DNA from: Halobacillus salinarum
GTDB taxonomy: Bacteria > Bacillota > Bacilli > Bacillales > Halobacillaceae
NCBI RefSeq assembly: GCF_022919095.1
Contig: NZ_CP095073.1
Span: 620,001 to 684,000, forward strand
Length of the DNA stretch: 64,000 nucleotides
Direction of reading: 5' to 3'
Shown: positions 37,727 to 46,485 of the stretch, in pieces
Position numbering within the stretch: position 1 is the stretch's first letter
Layout of the letters: each line of letters opens with the position of its first letter
Program-made: the position numbers and the translations under genes
The notes under the pieces: generated by a model
Database searches by the model: none
Seen by the model: only the letters and a program-made list of their open reading frames with translations
Told to the model about the DNA's origin: nothing

Positions 37727-37756
37727 GGCAGACTTTCCGGTAGTCTGTCTTTTTTA
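37727..37756 (+). terminator. Rho-independent terminator
   Basis: GGCAGACT pairs with AGTCTGTC (one G-U pair), followed by TTTTTT. Confidence 0.8.
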
Positions 37757-37794
37757 CTATTTATACATTTGGATTATTCTGAAAAAAGAAACAA

Positions 37795-37803
37795 TGCTAT
37801 AAT
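37795..37803 (+). promoter_or_regulatory. Extended -10 promoter of the subtilisin gene
   Basis: TGCTATAAT combines a perfect TATAAT (37798-37803) with the TGN extension. No strong -35 box is present, which is usual for extended -10 promoters. It lies 57 bases before the start codon. Confidence 0.6.
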
Positions 37804-37860
37804 TATGGAAAGGATTCCCTTTATTGGTCTAAACCATTTATTTATGGAGGAGGAGAAATC

Positions 37861-38865
37861 ATGAGTGAAGTAAAGTTGATTCCTTATCAAGTGGATGAAG
37901 TATTAGATGCAACAGAAGAAGTCCCGGAAGGTATTCAAATGATTGAAGCTCCAGCGTTATGGGATAGGACAGATCAAGGAAAGGGAAGTGTGGTAGCGAT
38001 CATTGATACAGGCTGCCAAATTGATCATCCCGATTTAAAGGGAAGAGTGATCGATGGAAAAAACTTCACCTCAGACTACAGTGGAGACGAATCTAATTAT
38101 AATGATAACAATGGGCATGGCACCCATGTGGCGGGTACGATAGCCGCTGTCGAAAATGGCACAGGGGTGGTAGGGGCAGCACCCCAGGCAAGCTTACTTA
38201 TTTTAAAAGTATTATCCGGCTCTGGAAGCGGTCAATTTGACTGGATCATTAAAGCGATTGATTATGCAGCAAATTGGGAAGGGCCAAACGGAGAGAAGGT
38301 CCGTGTAATCTCTATGTCCTTAGGCGGTCCCACAGATATTCCAGAGCTTCATGAAGCAATTAAAGAAGCGGTCAGTAAAGATATCTCAGTTGTATGTGCA
38401 GCAGGAAATGAAGGAGATGGACGTGCGGATACAGATGAGTATGCTTATCCAGGCGGATATCCAGAGGTAATTGAAGTCGGCGCTATTGATTTAAATCGAA
38501 AAATCGCCGATTTCACTAATACAAATCACGAAATTGACTTAGTGGCTCCGGGTGTAAAAATTTTATCGACTTATAAAGATAGTAAATATGCCCGTTTATC
38601 AGGGACTTCCATGGCAACTCCACACGTGTCCGGTGGCCTGGCTGTGTTGATTCCGTTAGTAGAACAGCAGTTCAACAGGAAATTAACAGAGCCGGAAATT
38701 TATGCTCAATTGATTAAGCGGACGCTGCCACTTGGTAATCCAAAAACGGCTGAAGGTAATGGCCTGTTATCCCTTGCCCTTAATGACAAGGTAGAAGCAT
38801 TACTTACGGTGTATAATGGTTCCTGGAAAAGTGCCGGCAGCCAAACGCAGACGAAGGCCAACTAA
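37861..38865 (+). CDS. Intracellular subtilisin-like serine protease
   Basis: The 334-residue S8 protease has the triad Asp49 (IIDTG), His86 (NGHGTHV) and Ser250 (GTSMATPH), with Asn183 in AAGNEG as oxyanion residue. There is no secretion signal. The N-terminus carries KLIPYQV, the LIPY motif of intracellular subtilisins, in which a short propeptide blocks the active site and is removed by self-cleavage. It is thus a cytoplasmic protease of the IspA type, associated with protein turnover in stationary phase. AGGAGGAG precedes the ATG. Confidence 0.95.
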   Translation: MSEVKLIPYQVDEVLDATEEVPEGIQMIEAPALWDRTDQGKGSVVAIIDTGCQIDHPDLKGRVIDGKNFTSDYSGDESNYNDNNGHGTHVAGTIAAVENGTGVVGAAPQASLLILKVLSGSGSGQFDWIIKAIDYAANWEGPNGEKVRVISMSLGGPTDIPELHEAIKEAVSKDISVVCAAGNEGDGRADTDEYAYPGGYPEVIEVGAIDLNRKIADFTNTNHEIDLVAPGVKILSTYKDSKYARLSGTSMATPHVSGGLAVLIPLVEQQFNRKLTEPEIYAQLIKRTLPLGNPKTAEGNGLLSLALNDKVEALLTVYNGSWKSAGSQTQTKAN

Positions 38866-38923
38866 AAATTTGTCGATATTGCCCGGGAAATAATTTTGTT
38901 TAAAAATGAACAATCATAAAGCG

Positions 38924-38963
38924 GAAAAACCAGCTTCTCAACTCAATGAGAAGCTGGTTTTTT
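38924..38963. terminator. Bidirectional terminator
   Basis: AAAACCAGCTTCTCA pairs with TGAGAAGCTGGTTTT, with A and T runs on either side. It separates the subtilisin gene from the convergent oxidoreductase gene and reaches the stop codon of the latter. Confidence 0.9.
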
Positions 38964-39972
38964 ACTTCGTGATATCTGCTAAGATTTTATAGGAATTTAA
39001 TCGATCCTTATGGTTATAGATTTGTGAAATGACCATCATTTCATCTGCTTCTGTCCGGTCTAAAAAGCTTTGTAATTCATCTTTAACTTTTTCTGGACCT
39101 CCAATAATAGAAGAACCTAATTTTTGTTGCAGTAAGGCTTCTTCCTGGTGGGTCCAAATAGTGTCCATGCTTTCTACAGGTGGCTGGAGGGGTAGATTTG
39201 TGTTCCGGATCAGATTGATAAATTGCTGTTTAAGCGACGTCGATAAGAATTCAGCTTGTTCATTATTTTTTGCTGCTACTACATTAACTCCGACCATAGC
39301 ATAAGGTTCTTGTAACACCTCAGAAGGCTCAAAGCTGTCCCGATACAGTTGGAGCGCCGGAAGTGTTTCGTTCGGAGAAAAATGGCTGGCAAAAGCAAAT
39401 GGAAGTCCAAGCTGCCCTGCAAGCTGAGCACTAAAACCACTGGAGCCCAGCAGCCATATCGGGATATCCAGCCCTTCCCCGGGGATCGCTCTTACATGAC
39501 TGTTTCCAGAGCGCAAGCCGTCGTGAAAATACCCTCTAAGCTCATCCAATTGTTGAGGGAAATTGTGACCGCTGCTTCCTGAACCGCGTCTGAGGGCATG
39601 AGCCGTGACCTGGTCAGTTCCGGGAGCTCTTCCTAGTCCTAAATCAATTCTTCCTGGGTAAAGTGTTTCAAGTGTCCCGAATTGTTCAGCTACCATAAGT
39701 GGTGCATGGTTTGGAAGCATAATCCCTCCGGATCCTACACGAATGGTATTCGTATGGGAAGCCACATGACCGATTAATACAGAAGTAGCAGAACTTGCAA
39801 TAAACGGCATGCTGTGGTGTTCCGCAAGCCAGTAACGGGTAAAGCCCAAATCCTCCGCATACCTGGCTAAATCAATTGTGTTCTTATACGATTCGGCAGG
39901 GCCGCCTCCTTCGGTGATAGGAGCTAAATCTAAGACTGAATAGTTGATCTCTGAGAGTTGTTTTTGTGTCAT
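38962..39972 (-). CDS. Luciferase-like (LLM) flavin-dependent oxidoreductase
   Basis: The 336-residue protein belongs to the bacterial luciferase-like monooxygenase superfamily, in the group that includes YceB/YtmO-type proteins of Bacillus. Markers are [13 protein letters not shown] at the start, [35 protein letters not shown] and [13 protein letters not shown]. Such enzymes use FMNH2 and oxygen; the substrate is not known. I start at the ATG at 39972; a GTG three codons earlier is possible. It is divergent from the glutamate dehydrogenase gene. Confidence 0.9.
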   Translation of the reverse strand: MTQKQLSEINYSVLDLAPITEGGGPAESYKNTIDLARYAEDLGFTRYWLAEHHSMPFIASSATSVLIGHVASHTNTIRVGSGGIMLPNHAPLMVAEQFGTLETLYPGRIDLGLGRAPGTDQVTAHALRRGSGSSGHNFPQQLDELRGYFHDGLRSGNSHVRAIPGEGLDIPIWLLGSSGFSAQLAGQLGLPFAFASHFSPNETLPALQLYRDSFEPSEVLQEPYAMVGVNVVAAKNNEQAEFLSTSLKQQFINLIRNTNLPLQPPVESMDTIWTHQEEALLQQKLGSSIIGGPEKVKDELQSFLDRTEADEMMVISQIYNHKDRLNSYKILADITK

Positions 39973-40150
39973 TCCATCCACTTCTTTCTTTAGCGATTAC
40001 TTAAACTTAGCTTCAGTTTATCAAGGTTATTTCGAGTATCAAAATAATTTGTTCTCCCCGATGATTCTTCTTTCAGCACTTCTTTACATAAAAAATCTTT
40101 CTCAGTGGCAAGTTATACCTATGTATGGCATGTACACTGGAGGGATATCA

Positions 40151-41460
40151 ATGACAAAGGCAGAAGAGCATAAAACAGAAGCAGATATTACAACTCATGA
40201 CCGTAACCCTTATGAAATCGTTCAGGAGCTGCTCAAAGAGTCCGTGGAAACGCTGGGACTTCACGATAACGTCTATCACCTTTTGAAAAAACCGATGAGA
40301 GTATTAGAAGTCTGTATTCCTATTCGCATGGATGATGGGACGATCAAAAATTTCACAGGATTTCGCTCGCAGCATCTCGATATTTTGGGGCCAACAAAAG
40401 GTGGGATTCGATTTCATCCATCTGTAAATGTAGATGAGGTGCGTGCCCTTTCCATCTGGATGTCGCTGAAGTCAGCGATCATAGATCTTCCTTTAGGGGG
40501 AGGTAAGGGGGAGTGATCGTGAACCCTAGAGAGCTCTCAGAACGTGAGTTGGAGGAACTCAGTCGAAGCTATATCCAAAAGATTGCTTCCATTATCGGTC
40601 CTCAAAAGGATATTCCAGCCCCTGATGTAAATACAAGTCCGAAGATTATGGGGTGGATGATTGATGAATTTGATAAATTAAGGGGATTTAACATTCCGGG
40701 AATGTTAACAGGCAAGCCTATTATCATTGGAGGTTCAGAAGGCAGGCTCGAAGCTACCGGCCGGGGTGTCGTGTTTATGATTAGAGAAGCTGCAAAAGTT
40801 CTTGGGATGGAGCTGAAAGAGTGTACCGCAGCCCTTCAAGGGTTTGGAAATGTCGGAAGTATGACAGCTAAATTTCTTCATGAGCAAGGGGTTAAGGTCG
40901 TCGGGGTAACGGATGCTAAAGGCGGGATCTATGATGAGAACGGTCTTGACATTCCTGTCCTGCTTGATTTTATAAAAGAAGGAAAATATGTATCGGATTA
41001 TTCCAAAGCTTCTTCTATAAACAATAACGATTTGTTTGGCTTGGACGTAGATATCTTAATTCCAGCAGCCATTGAAAACCAAATTACGGATGAAACAGCC
41101 CCTATGATCAAAGCGAAAATACTCGCAGAAGCAGCAAACGGACCAACGACGCCAGCCGGGGATAAAATCCTTGAGGAAAAAGAGATCTTCGTCATTCCTG
41201 ATATCCTCTGCAACGCGGGTGGGGTCACTGTATCTTACTTTGAGTGGGTTCAAAATGCGATGAATTATTATTGGAAAGAAGAAGAAGTAAATAAACAATT
41301 GGAAGAGAAGATGGTTACAGGTTTTCAAAACGTTATCAAGATGCGTGAAGATCGCCAATGCAGGATGAGGCAGGCAGCTTATATGGTAGGAATCAAACAT
41401 ATCGTAAAAGCTCTTCATGCACGCGGATGGATTAAAGATGATGATTTATCAGCGGATTAA
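40151..41460 (+). pseudogene. NAD-type glutamate dehydrogenase, frameshifted
   Basis: Two adjacent frames together encode a full RocG/GudB-like glutamate dehydrogenase (about 436 residues). It would interconvert glutamate and 2-oxoglutarate. The first part starts at ATG 40151 (GGAGGG 6 bases upstream) and ends DLPLGGGKG; the second begins VIVNPRELSERELEEL. The break falls in the catalytic lysine motif GGGKGG: the run of five G at 40507-40511 would need one more G to restore the frame. The second half holds the NAD-binding LQGFGNVGSMTAKF and the C-terminal GGVTVSYFEWVQN. Conservation on both sides is intact, so the indel is recent or a sequencing error. A GTG at 40513 could let the C-terminal part be translated alone, but it would be inactive. 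Confidence 0.92.
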
Positions 41461-41486
41461 GCCAGGACTCGAGTCCTGGCTTTTAT
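41459..41486 (+). terminator. Rho-independent terminator of glutamate dehydrogenase gene
   Basis: A perfect 20-base palindrome GCCAGGACTC/GAGTCCTGGC (41461-41480) followed by TTTTATT. Confidence 0.85.
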
Positions 41487-41515
41487 TGTGAACCATATGT
41501 TTTTAAGGTTGACAG
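41486..41515. promoter_or_regulatory. Candidate BirA (biotin repressor) operator at bioY promoter
   Basis: TTGTGAACC, 12 bases, GGTTGACAG forms an imperfect dyad like the Gram-positive BirA box (TTGTTAACC / GGTTAACAA). The right arm contains TTGACA, the likely -35 box, so a bound repressor would block the promoter. The spacer is slightly shorter than I remember for known sites. BirA control of the equivalent yhfUTS genes is known in B. subtilis. Confidence 0.45.
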
Positions 41516-41578
41516 TTAGAAAGAACTCCGATAATGTTTGTTGCAGATGGTTACATAAAAATGAAGTAGGTGGTCATA

Positions 41579-42151
41579 GTGAAACTCAAAACAATGGTGT
41601 ATGCAGCGATGTTTGCAGCAATCGTAGGAGCTTTAGGCTTGCTGCCTCCGATTGTAACGCCGTTTACTCCCGTTCCAATTACTGCTCAGACGTTAGGGGT
41701 GATGCTTGCGGGATCTATATTAGGAGCGAAACGCGGCGGATTAAGCCTGCTCGTCTTTGTCCTTTTAATAGCGGTTGGCGCACCTTTACTAGCTGGAGGA
41801 AGAGGGGGACTTGGAGTCCTTTTAGGTGCTTCTGGTGGCTACGTCCTGAGCTGGCCAATCGCCGCATTTGTCATCGGTTATTTAGTCGAGATGTTTTGGA
41901 ATAAACAGAATATTGCTTTGTTAATCCTGTTTAATTTCCTGGGTGGAATTGTACTTGTGTATGCAGCTGGGATCAGCTACCTTTCATTTGTCACAGAAAC
42001 CCCATGGACAAAAGCAGCTTTTGCAGCCCTCATCTATGTGCCTGGAGATGCTGTGAAAATGGTACTGGCAGCCCTGCTTGCTCGTCAGGTGAATCGCGTT
42101 TACCCTATAATTGAAAAGGATAAGAAATCAAAATTTTCTAAAGCAGCATAG
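41579..42151 (+). CDS. bioY: Biotin transporter substrate-binding component BioY
   Basis: BioY (190 residues) is the biotin-binding S component of ECF-type uptake systems, with six membrane helices and the family motifs VTPFTPVPITAQTLGVMLAG, LGAKRGGLSLLVFVLL and GGRGGLGVLLGASGGYVLSWP. It starts at GTG 41579, five bases after AGGTGG; a GTG three codons upstream is worse. It is the equivalent of B. subtilis YhfU and is followed by acyl-CoA ligase and thiolase genes in the same order as yhfT and yhfS. A terminator-like hairpin separates it from the next gene. Confidence 0.95.
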   Translation: MKLKTMVYAAMFAAIVGALGLLPPIVTPFTPVPITAQTLGVMLAGSILGAKRGGLSLLVFVLLIAVGAPLLAGGRGGLGVLLGASGGYVLSWPIAAFVIGYLVEMFWNKQNIALLILFNFLGGIVLVYAAGISYLSFVTETPWTKAAFAALIYVPGDAVKMVLAALLARQVNRVYPIIEKDKKSKFSKAA

Positions 42152-42152
42152 A

Positions 42153-42181
42153 AGGTTTACCAGCAGGTGAGCCTTTTTTCT
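42153..42181 (+). terminator. Hairpin with T tract between bioY and acyl-CoA ligase gene
   Basis: AGGTTTACC pairs with GGTGAGCCT using two G-U pairs, followed by TTTTTTC. It could allow partial readthrough, so bioY is made at a higher level than the downstream enzymes. Confidence 0.55.
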
Positions 42182-42201
42182 TTGCCGAAAGGAGGATTTG
42201 T

Positions 42202-43665
42202 ATGGCAGTCATTGGTGCCAGATTGGCAGAGTCTGCAGAGTTGTTCCCAGACAAGAAAGCTTTAATTACTGAAAATCACTCTATTACATACTGTGAGCTG
42301 CAGCAACGAGTAGAGAGGCATAAGGGAAGACTGAAGGTTTTAATGTCCAGCATGAAAGGCAAGAAAGTCGGCTTTATGCTTAGTAACGATTCTCCGTTTT
42401 TGGAATTATTTATTGCCATAAGCTCAGCTGGTGCAATCGCAGTCCCTTTTGATCCAAAGTGGACGGAAGAGGAATTTGATCGCGTCACTTCTTATGCAGC
42501 TGTTGATTTTATCGTTTATGAGGAAGGCTTTCTTTCTAGATTTCCTTCCCTAAGGAAAAAAGGGCTATCCTGGAAAGCTTTTATCCAGGTGGCGCCTGGC
42601 AAAATGCACGCAGAAGCAAACAGCGGCGATCTGTTTTACATCGGTTTCACTTCAGGAACTACAGGTCTTCCGAAAGGTTATCAGCGTACTCATTCTTCCT
42701 GGGCGGATTGCTTCTTGTATGGCGGACGGGTTTTTTCTCTCACAAAAGAAGATCACATCCTTGTTCCAGGTCCATTGGTGCATTCCCACTTTCTCTATGC
42801 AGCTTTACAGTCCCTGCATATCGGTGCCACGCTTTCTTTAACGTCTTCCTTCAACAGTGCGCTCGTCATGGACCTTGTTAAAAACAAAAAAGTAAACGTT
42901 GTATATATCGTACCTACGATGTTTGAAGCCCTTAGATCCATTGCATCTTTTCCCTTTTATTTAAAGGCATTGATCTCTTCAGGAGCAAAATGGGAAGCCT
43001 CATCGAAAGCTTCTGCTGCCCGTCTTTTTCCAAACACGGCCATCTATGATTTTTATGGGGCATCAGAATTAAGTTTTGTAAGCTTTCAGAAAGTTGGAGA
43101 TCAGCATGAAGAAGGCAGTATTGGTACTCTTTTCCCGTTAGTTGAACTTCAAGTGAGAAGAAAGAATGGGCAAGCAGCTGCACCGGATGAAGAAGGGTTT
43201 ATTTATGTGAAAAGTCCCTGGATCTTTTCAGGTTATTATCATGATCCTGTTGCTACTTCTCAAGTGTTTAACGACGGCTGGGTCACCACCGGAGACATCG
43301 GCTGCACGACCGACTATGGGGAGACGTTTTTAATCGGCAGAGCCCACAACATGATTATCAGCGGAGGTTTAAACATTTATCCAGAAGAGGTTGAGAAGGT
43401 CATAAAAGATGTTCCTAGGGTAAGTGAAGCGGTGGTTGTGGGTGTCCCTGATGAGTACTGGGGAGAGAAAGTCGTTGCTTTATACAAGAAAAACGGACCG
43501 TTGAACCAGCAGGAATTAGTTTCTCGATGCGAACGTACTCTTTCCTCATATAAACAGCCGAAGCACTGGATTGAAGTAGACCAATTTCCTTACACCTCCA
43601 GCGGGAAAGTCGCACGCAAACAAGTGAAAGAAGCTTATGTCAATCAGTTAGGAGCGTTGTCATGA
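42202..43665 (+). CDS. AMP-forming acyl-CoA synthetase (YhfT-like)
   Basis: The 487-residue enzyme is of the ANL superfamily: P-loop FTSGTTGLPKGYQ (about residue 150), YGASELSFV, TTGDIG, the hinge region and the late lysine in SSGKVARKQVKEAY. It activates a carboxylic acid with ATP and CoA; chain length cannot be read from sequence. Position and order match B. subtilis yhfT in the yhfUTS operon. AAAGGAGG precedes the ATG. It overlaps the thiolase gene by 4 bases. Confidence 0.9.
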   Translation: MAVIGARLAESAELFPDKKALITENHSITYCELQQRVERHKGRLKVLMSSMKGKKVGFMLSNDSPFLELFIAISSAGAIAVPFDPKWTEEEFDRVTSYAAVDFIVYEEGFLSRFPSLRKKGLSWKAFIQVAPGKMHAEANSGDLFYIGFTSGTTGLPKGYQRTHSSWADCFLYGGRVFSLTKEDHILVPGPLVHSHFLYAALQSLHIGATLSLTSSFNSALVMDLVKNKKVNVVYIVPTMFEALRSIASFPFYLKALISSGAKWEASSKASAARLFPNTAIYDFYGASELSFVSFQKVGDQHEEGSIGTLFPLVELQVRRKNGQAAAPDEEGFIYVKSPWIFSGYYHDPVATSQVFNDGWVTTGDIGCTTDYGETFLIGRAHNMIISGGLNIYPEEVEKVIKDVPRVSEAVVVGVPDEYWGEKVVALYKKNGPLNQQELVSRCERTLSSYKQPKHWIEVDQFPYTSSGKVARKQVKEAYVNQLGALS

Positions 43666-44813
43666 CAGTTCCCGTCATAATAGAAGCGGTTCGTACGCCG
43701 ATCGGCAAAATGGGAGGAACATTGAGTTACGTAAGACCTGAGAAGCTTGCCAGTCCGTTAATTCAACATCTTGTAGAAAAATTTCAGCTCGCTAATGAAA
43801 CGATTGATGATGTCCTGCTAGGCAATGTGGTAGGTCCAGGAGGGAACTTAGCCCGTCTTTCTGCGCTGGAGGCCGGGCTTCCTTTTGACGTACCGGGGGT
43901 TACTGTGGATCGCCAATGCGGATCGGGTTTAGAAGCCATACATATGGCAGCGAGATCCATACAGGCTGGTGCCGGCGATATCTATTTAGCCGGTGGAGCG
44001 GAAAGTACAAGTCTTGCCCCATGGAAATTTGAAAAACCAGCTTCCCTGTATGATCAACGAGGTCCCAAGTATTATTCGAGAGCACGTTTTTCACCGGAGT
44101 CCATAGGCGATCCAGATATGGGCGTTTCAGCGGAGAATGTAGCAGAGAAGTATGGCATTACGCGTGAACAACAAGATGAGTATGCCCTTCATAGTCATTT
44201 AAAGGCTGTCCATGCTCAGGATCATCTCCATTTTGAAGAAGAAATTGTACCTATAGAAAACGTAACTCGTGATGAGTGCCCGCGAAGGGGAACATCACTG
44301 AATAAATTAGCAAAACTTAAGCCTGTATTTAACCAGGAAGGCACAGTTACTGCTGGGAATGCATGTCCGCTTAATGACGGGGCGGCACTCGTACTAATGA
44401 TGTCACTGGATAAGTGCCGTGAGTTAGGATTAACACATTTGTGCCGGTTTGTAGATGCTCAGACAGCAGGTGTGGATCCACATCTATTAGGTATTGGACC
44501 GGTTCCGGCTGTCTCAAAGCTTTTAAATCGGTGTAATCTAACTATTCAAGATGTAGACACCGTGGAATTTAATGAGGCGTTTGCTTCACAAGTTCTCGCC
44601 TCTTTAACGGAGCTGGAAATTCCATTGGATAAGGTTAATCTATCAGGAGGTGCGCTGGCTCTAGGACATCCCTATGGTGCATCGGGAGCCATATTAGTTA
44701 CAAGGTTAGTATCAGAAATGAAAAGACACTCATTTACGCGAGGGATCGCTACGATGGGGATAGGCGGAGGTATGGGGATTGCAGGATTATTTGAACGAAT
44801 AGAGGAGGAATAA
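43662..44813 (+). CDS. Thiolase (YhfS-like acetyl-CoA acyltransferase)
   Basis: The 383-residue thiolase has the active-site cysteine in DRQCGSGLEAIHMA, the motif VEFNEAFASQ and GGALALGHPYGASGA, with the second cysteine region replaced by TMGIGGGMGIAG (glycine instead of the usual cysteine of GGGQG or CIGGG types). The first and third signatures are intact, so thiolytic or Claisen activity is likely, but the C-terminal site should be examined. It matches YhfS by position. The start ATG overlaps the ligase stop. Confidence 0.88.
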   Translation: MTVPVIIEAVRTPIGKMGGTLSYVRPEKLASPLIQHLVEKFQLANETIDDVLLGNVVGPGGNLARLSALEAGLPFDVPGVTVDRQCGSGLEAIHMAARSIQAGAGDIYLAGGAESTSLAPWKFEKPASLYDQRGPKYYSRARFSPESIGDPDMGVSAENVAEKYGITREQQDEYALHSHLKAVHAQDHLHFEEEIVPIENVTRDECPRRGTSLNKLAKLKPVFNQEGTVTAGNACPLNDGAALVLMMSLDKCRELGLTHLCRFVDAQTAGVDPHLLGIGPVPAVSKLLNRCNLTIQDVDTVEFNEAFASQVLASLTELEIPLDKVNLSGGALALGHPYGASGAILVTRLVSEMKRHSFTRGIATMGIGGGMGIAGLFERIEEE

Positions 44814-44816
44814 TGA

Positions 44817-45260
44817 TTGAAGACCTGGATTGGTTATAAGACAGAAACGATTCCAATTTCTGTCGATAAAGGCCAGGCAATGGCATTTGCAAAGTCTATT
44901 GAACTGGATCATCCTGTTTATTTTGATGAACTCTCCGCAAGAAAAGAAGGGTATGAAGACATTCCTCTCCCTCCAACTATGATCATTTCATTTTGGCACA
45001 GATTTCATCTGCCTTGGTTGAAGAACGATCAAGGGGTTATTCATGCTGAACAGCATTTTTCCTATTATCACTACCTTTTAGCTGGTCGTACGTATGGATG
45101 TAACGCGAGGGTTGAGGATGTGTTTAGAAAAAAAGGCAGGAAAGGTCCGATGTTGTTTGTCGTACAAACGCTTGATGTTTTTATGGAAAATGAACTCCAT
45201 GCTACAGCTTCATCCACACTACTTTTTCCCGAAGAAGGGGACTGTTATGGAAAACTATAA
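44817..45260 (+). CDS. MaoC-like hotdog protein, N-terminal-type
   Basis: This 147-residue protein resembles the MaoC N-terminal dehydratase half (FAS1-like): LDHPVYFDELSARKEGYEDIPLPPTMIISFW and HAEQHFSYYHYLLAG. Proteins of this type pair with a second hotdog protein to form a heterodimeric (R)-enoyl-CoA or 3-hydroxyacyl hydratase, and the second partner is the next gene. The start is TTG 44817, 8 bases after AGGAGG; no better codon exists. It is not present in B. subtilis yhfUTS. Confidence 0.75.
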   Translation: MKTWIGYKTETIPISVDKGQAMAFAKSIELDHPVYFDELSARKEGYEDIPLPPTMIISFWHRFHLPWLKNDQGVIHAEQHFSYYHYLLAGRTYGCNARVEDVFRKKGRKGPMLFVVQTLDVFMENELHATASSTLLFPEEGDCYGKL

Positions 45261-45654
45261 AGAAGGTTCCGATTTACCAGTACAGTCATTCAGGAATATT
45301 TCAAAAGAACAAGTCCTTACTTATGCCAATGTCTCGGGAGATATGAATACGATCCATCTAAATAGAGAAGCAGCCCGACATTCTGGTTTTGACAGAGAAG
45401 TTGTCCAAGGCATGTGGTCCATGGGAATAGTTACGGCATCTATCCATAGATGGTTTGGTCCACAGTCCTTTATAAAGGAATTCACCTGCCGTTTTACCAG
45501 CCCAATGATAATCGGCGATTCTTTATTGGTTTGCGGAAGTGTCGTCACTGTAACTGCGGTAGATATAGAGATATCGATTGAAGGAGTGAACCAGGAAGGG
45601 AGTACCATTCTTAAGAATAGAGCGATAGTAAGGAGGAAGGTTCATGAAGGATGA
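45247..45654 (+). CDS. MaoC-like (R)-hydratase, catalytic-type subunit
   Basis: The 135-residue protein carries the MaoC catalytic motif YANVSGDMNTIHLNREAARHS (Asp and His of the hydratase 2 motif) and VQGMWSMGIV. It probably hydrates or dehydrates a 2-enoyl/3-hydroxyacyl thioester. ATG 45247 lies 14 bases inside the preceding gene, following GAAGGGGA, so translation is coupled. The SDR gene starts before it ends. Confidence 0.82.
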   Translation: MENYKEGSDLPVQSFRNISKEQVLTYANVSGDMNTIHLNREAARHSGFDREVVQGMWSMGIVTASIHRWFGPQSFIKEFTCRFTSPMIIGDSLLVCGSVVTVTAVDIEISIEGVNQEGSTILKNRAIVRRKVHEG

Positions 45655-46411
45655 AGTCATTATCATTACGGGTTCTACTCGAGGTATTGGGAGAGCAGCA
45701 GCAGAGTATTTTTCGAATCTCGGTGCTGCTGTGGTCATCAATGGCCGTAGTGAGGAGCAGGTAGAGCAAGTCGTCCGTGCGATTCGGCAAAAGGGAGGTC
45801 GAGCCGTTGGTACTGCCGTCTCGGTAACTAACGAGCATGCAGGTGATACATTGGTTGAAACTGCAGTTAACGCATATGGAAAGGTAACGGGACTGATTAA
45901 TAACGCAGGTTTTGTCAGTGATCGGATTTCGTATCGTATGGAACTGGACAGTTTTACAAGTGTTTTGGATGTTCATGTGAAAGGATCCTTTATATGCAGT
46001 AAAGCAGTAACGAATTACTTAAGAAGCAAGAGTAAGCCTGGCTTTATCATTAATATTACCTCACTGGCAGGATTAGCTGGGAATCCTGGGCAAGTCAATT
46101 ATAGTGCTGCTAAAGGGGCGGTAAACGGGATGACCTGGACGTTAGCAAAAGAATTGATGAAGGATAATATTATCGTCTACGCTCTTTCGCCTGCCGCGGT
46201 TACAGATATGACCCGTCCCCACGTTGAACAGATGAATCAGAAACACACAGATGAAGAAGAGAGTTACTGGGATATCGGTTCAGCAGAACAAGTGGCTGCT
46301 TTTTTATCCAAGATGATTATAAACAGACGGCTCTCCGACTCTGGTGCGATTTATTCCATTAATAAAGAAGAAGAAGGATATTGGCTTCCCCCTTCTTATG
46401 TAATGCTCTGA
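45644..46411 (+). CDS. SDR-family 3-oxoacyl reductase (FabG-like)
   Basis: The 255-residue short-chain dehydrogenase has the NAD(P) loop GSTRGIGRAAAEYF, NNAGFVSD, the catalytic Ser in NITSLAG and YSAAKGAVNG (Tyr-x-x-x-Lys). It resembles 3-oxoacyl-ACP/CoA reductases. It overlaps the hydratase gene by 11 bases, completing a ligase-thiolase-hydratase-reductase set with bioY. No enoyl reductase is in this cluster. Confidence 0.88.
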   Translation: MKDEVIIITGSTRGIGRAAAEYFSNLGAAVVINGRSEEQVEQVVRAIRQKGGRAVGTAVSVTNEHAGDTLVETAVNAYGKVTGLINNAGFVSDRISYRMELDSFTSVLDVHVKGSFICSKAVTNYLRSKSKPGFIINITSLAGLAGNPGQVNYSAAKGAVNGMTWTLAKELMKDNIIVYALSPAAVTDMTRPHVEQMNQKHTDEEESYWDIGSAEQVAAFLSKMIINRRLSDSGAIYSINKEEEGYWLPPSYVML

Positions 46412-46485
46412 ATGTATGCTGGACTTCCTTGTTATGATATGGTTAATGGGAGAAACGGAATGTTTAATATAAGGCAGGGAAGATA

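Noticed and set aside
45094-45246. Longer start for the second MaoC-type gene
   Set aside because: The added frame lies within the preceding hotdog gene and is not MaoC-like; ATG 45247 has an upstream site.
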